From Lonicera japonica (taxonomy: Eukaryota; Streptophyta; Magnoliopsida; Dipsacales; Caprifoliaceae): 64,000 bases of DNA. The translations under genes and the position numbers were made by a program. Positions within the stretch are counted from its first letter, which is position 1; each line of letters opens with the position of its first letter. The notes under the pieces are model-generated. The model worked only from the letters and a program-made list of their open reading frames with translations. It ran no database searches and was not told the origin of the DNA. Shown piece by piece: positions 61,160 through 64,000 of the stretch. Location: assembly GCA_021464415.1 (NCBI GenBank), contig JAKCWG010000953.1:372001-436000 (forward strand). The letters run 5' to 3'.

Positions 61160-61703
61160 TTACAGGTATGTTCCTTTGCTCTATTGTGCTTAGATACTGC
61201 TAGAACAAGCCTTATCACAAGCGTAGGATCGACCGGATAATTATGCGTACAATAATTAAAGAAACAAGCACCACTGATATTCAAGCAATACAAAAAACAA
61301 GAGATTAAAGAAGAAAACAACTAACCAAGTATGCAAGCAATTAGGTGGTGTTGGCAAAACCGCCACTAATCCATCGGGTGATAGTTATTATTGATGAGAT
61401 CAATTCTGACTACAACGCGCAAAACAAACCCTAGCCACCAATTAGAGCTCTCAATATTATCTCTCAAATATACTCTCTAATCTAGCTAGTAAATAATAAT
61501 AATACAACTCATGAATAAAACATATGACAAATGGTCTATTTATAAAGTATAAATCCTATGGGTCTAGGATCGTACAAAGCCAAAACCTACTAGAAATTAG
61601 ATAATACAAATCCAACTAGGATTTGGACAATACAAAGCCAATTAAGAATTGAACAATATAAAACCTAACAGGAATAGGATTCTTATACAGAGCCAAATCT
61701 TCA
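61160..61703 (-). repeat. 3' LTR of the Ty1/copia element
   Basis: On the minus strand a polypurine tract AAGGTGGAGAAT precedes TGAAGATTTGG at 61703, the LTR start. TATAAATA lies at 61545-61538. The far end near 61160 is a guess. Confidence 0.5.
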
Positions 61704-61820
61704 ATTCTCCACCTTGGCGATGTTCCACAAGACCCCAATGCACTACACCATGATCAATTCATCGAATAAGACCCTATCACCCCTGCCGGTCCCTTAGGAC
61801 CACCGCCCCCCTAAGGGGCA

Positions 61821-63272
61821 TCAACACCAAACGACATTGACCAACGTCATGCAATGCTTAAACTTGGCTAACGGGACAACCTTTGTCAATATATCTGCCA
61901 GATTATCTTTAGTGCATATCTTAACCAGATTTACAACACCGTTTTCATTAATTTTCTGGATAAAGTGATATCGGACATCAATATGCTTGGTTCTTCCATG
62001 ATGAACTTGATTCTTCGCCAAGTGAATTGCACTCTGATTGTCACAGTGTACCACCACTTTTTCTGGCTTCAAACCAAGATCACTAATTAAACCACGGAGC
62101 TATACAGCCTCTTTGAGCGCCTCCGTTACAGCAATATATTCCGCCTCCGTGGTAGACAACGCTACCACACTTTGAATCATCGATCTCCAACTCAACGGAC
62201 CACTACCCCATATAAACGCATATCCCGTAGTATATCTCCGCTTGTTTAGGTCGCCGGCATAATCCGAATCCACAAAACCCTCAATAGTTGACATTTCGAA
62301 TTTTTTAAATACCAACCCTTTATCCATCGTACCCTGTAGATATCGTAGAACCCACTTAACCGTTTGCCAATTCAGTTTTCCAAGGTTCGCCATATACCTA
62401 CTAACAATGCTCACGGTTTGAGCAATATCCGGTCGAGTGCATACCATGGCATACATCAAACTCCCAACCGCACTTGTATAAGAAACTTGAGCCATGTACT
62501 CCATCTCTTCCTCGGAGTTAGGAGCCATCGTTGCCGATAGTTTGAACTGCGGTGCTAAAAGGACACTCACTGGATTTGAGGTTTTCATCCCGAATCGAGC
62601 AACCACTTTCTCAAGGTATTGCCTTTGTGTAAAACACAATCGTCCCTTCTTCCTATCTCGCACGATCTCCATCCCCAAAAATTTTCGCGCTCCACCCAAA
62701 TCTTTCATCTCAAACTCTTTGCTTAACTGAGCTTTCAATACATTGATATCCGTTAAGCTCCGAGAAGCAATGAGCATATCATCAACGTATAGGAGTAAAT
62801 AGATGAAATCGTTAGATTCGAGCCTTTTGCAGTAAACATAATGATCAAATTCGCTCCGAGTAAACTTTTGTACGATCATGAACGTGTCAAACCTCTCGTA
62901 CCATTGACACAGGGACTGCTTCAATCCGTACAACGACTTCCGAAGTTTGCACACACTATTTTTCTTACCAACAACTTTGAATCCCTCCGGCTGAGAAATA
63001 TAAATATCTTCCTCTAGGTCCCCATGCAAGGAAGAAGTTTTGACATCGAGTTGTTCAAGCTCGAGATCAAATTGCGCCACCATAGCCAAAAATGCTTGGA
63101 TCGAGGTGTGATTCATAACCGGAGAGAACACTTCATTATAATCCATCTCTTCCTTTTGCCCATAACCCTTGACTACCAACATTGCCTTGAAACGAACACC
63201 GAACCCTAGAGCCCCATTTTCCCCTTGCACCCGATATGTTTCTTCCCCTTTGGCAAATCGCAAAGTTCCCAA
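61821..63272 (-). pseudogene. Ty1/copia reverse transcriptase and RNase H
   Basis: One frame with a single TAG at 62100-62102, where Trp is expected (EAV*LRG). RT motifs: NEVFSPV, QLDVKTSSLHGDLEEDIYI, SLYGLKQSLCQWYERFD and the catalytic LLLYVDDMLIA. RNase H: VDSDYAGDLNKRRYTTGY, ALSTTEAEYIA, CDNQSAIHLAKN and HIDVRYHF. The sequence style fits the Tork/Tnt1 side of Ty1/copia; lineage tentative. It ends with TAA-type stop at 61821. Confidence 0.88.
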
Positions 63273-63726
63273 GTTCAGTTTTTTCGGAGAGACTCCATCT
63301 CATCCTCTATAGCCGCTTTCCACTTCGCATTCTCGCTAAAATTCATAGCCTCCCGATACTAAGTCGGCTCATCCCGTAACCTACTAATGCGTACTCCACC
63401 CTGTCTTCATACCCATATCAAACCGGTGCACATTGAGCCCTAGGCTCCCTTCCACTAGCCAAAGACGGTATTGTTTGTTGTTGACTCAATTCCACTGTCG
63501 GAATCTCCGAATACTCACCGGGAGTCGTCTTTTTCTCTTTGGACTCCTCCACCGAATCCGTAACTTGAGTATTAACTGGAGTAGTCACTTTCGTTTCTAC
63601 CACTATCTCGCTCGCCTTGTTCTCCTTTTCAACCGGGATTGGAGAACCACCGTTTGTCGGCTAGGTCGTCTTGAGCATAAACGTCTCGTCAAATAGCACA
63701 TCCCTACTAATCACAATCTTCTTGCT

Positions 63727-63936
63727 TTAAAGAGACCATAATTTGTAACTTTTAACCCCATCACAAGAGCTTAAGAATATTGCCTTACGAGCCCTAAAGT
63801 TAATTTTCTCATCAGGAACATAATAATAAGCCAGACAGCCAAAAACGTGAATGTTATTGTAACTAGCATGCGATCCGGTCCACACCTCCATAGGTGTTTT
63901 ATATTCCACTCCCGAGCATGACAAACGATTAACCAA
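63727..63936 (-). pseudogene. Ty1/copia integrase C-terminal fragment
   Basis: EYKTPMEVWTGSHASYNNIHVFGCLAYYYVPDEK..RARKAIFLSS follows the pattern of the copia integrase C-terminal (GKNRF-like) region. Sequence continues past the window edge. The linker up to 63272 is broken by frameshifts. Confidence 0.8.
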
Positions 63937-64000
63937 GAACGTAGCGTAGGATAGGGTTTCGGTCTAAAATTGCTTATCTAAATTGGCATTGGAAAGCATA

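Larger units (their letters stand above)
61160..64000 (-). mobile_element. Degenerate Ty1/copia LTR retrotransposon (3' part), minus strand
   Basis: The order on the minus strand is integrase end (63936-63727), variable linker (63700-63273), RT and RNase H (63272-61821), LTR (61703-about 61160). This is the Ty1/copia order. The 5' part lies beyond the window. Frameshifts between integrase and RT and a TAG in RNase H show decay. Confidence 0.85.

Overview
The window is nuclear DNA from a flowering plant, probably a eudicot. The evidence is split plant genes with GT-AG introns, an AT-rich background and a dense mix of plant transposons: Ty3/gypsy with Tat-type dual RNase H, Ty1/copia, CACTA, hAT-like and Stowaway MITEs, Helitrons, a tRNA-derived SINE and an L1-type LINE. 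No CRISPR, operon or true tRNA/rRNA gene is present.

Layout. 1-3963 is the decayed 3' part of a Ty3/gypsy element. 4.5-11.5 kb holds two diverged copies of one segment; the first copy was later split by a solo LTR (5359-6787) and a hAT-like MITE (7230-7677), and the second copy shows the empty sites. From about 9.35 or 12.24 kb to 46.08 kb lies a nuclear gene for mitochondrial ribosomal protein bS18. Its first coding intron is 29.6 kb long because of a nest of insertions: a hAT-like element (12975-39172) holds a CACTA element (13099-38839, target duplication ATT), which holds a young 18.3-kb Tat-lineage LTR retrotransposon (13143-31444, target duplication GTGCC). The CACTA carries a TNPA-like gene and a LOB-domain gene. 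bS18 exon 3 has an in-frame TAG.

The Tat element is the most striking object. Besides gag-pol it carries two genes on the opposite strand between pol and the 3' LTR: a five-exon plant-mobile-domain (PMD) gene with an open frame of 852 codons, and a DUF7745-like gene with one TAG. Both antisense promoters and both LTR promoters carry clusters of the palindrome TGTCGCGCGACA just upstream of a TATA box, 25 sites in all including 4 one-base variants. Most are spaced at roughly two or three helical turns. This looks like a self-contained regulon inside one retrotransposon.

46.9-48.3 kb is a LINE remnant. 50.6-60.8 kb is a Bet1/BET11-type SNARE gene with its first exon not found. One intron is expanded by a Helitron that contains a 6.8-kb CACTA (52824-59648, target duplication ATA), and a complete 260-bp Helitron sits 77 bp before exon 3. 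The SNARE frame carries a 2-bp insertion in exon 3 and a second shift in exon 5 that restores the membrane-anchor frame. 61.2-64.0 kb is a broken Ty1/copia element on the minus strand.

Two ordinary single-product genes (mitochondrial translation and vesicle fusion) have thus been stretched and damaged by nested transposons, while one resident retrotransposon still carries an intact accessory gene.
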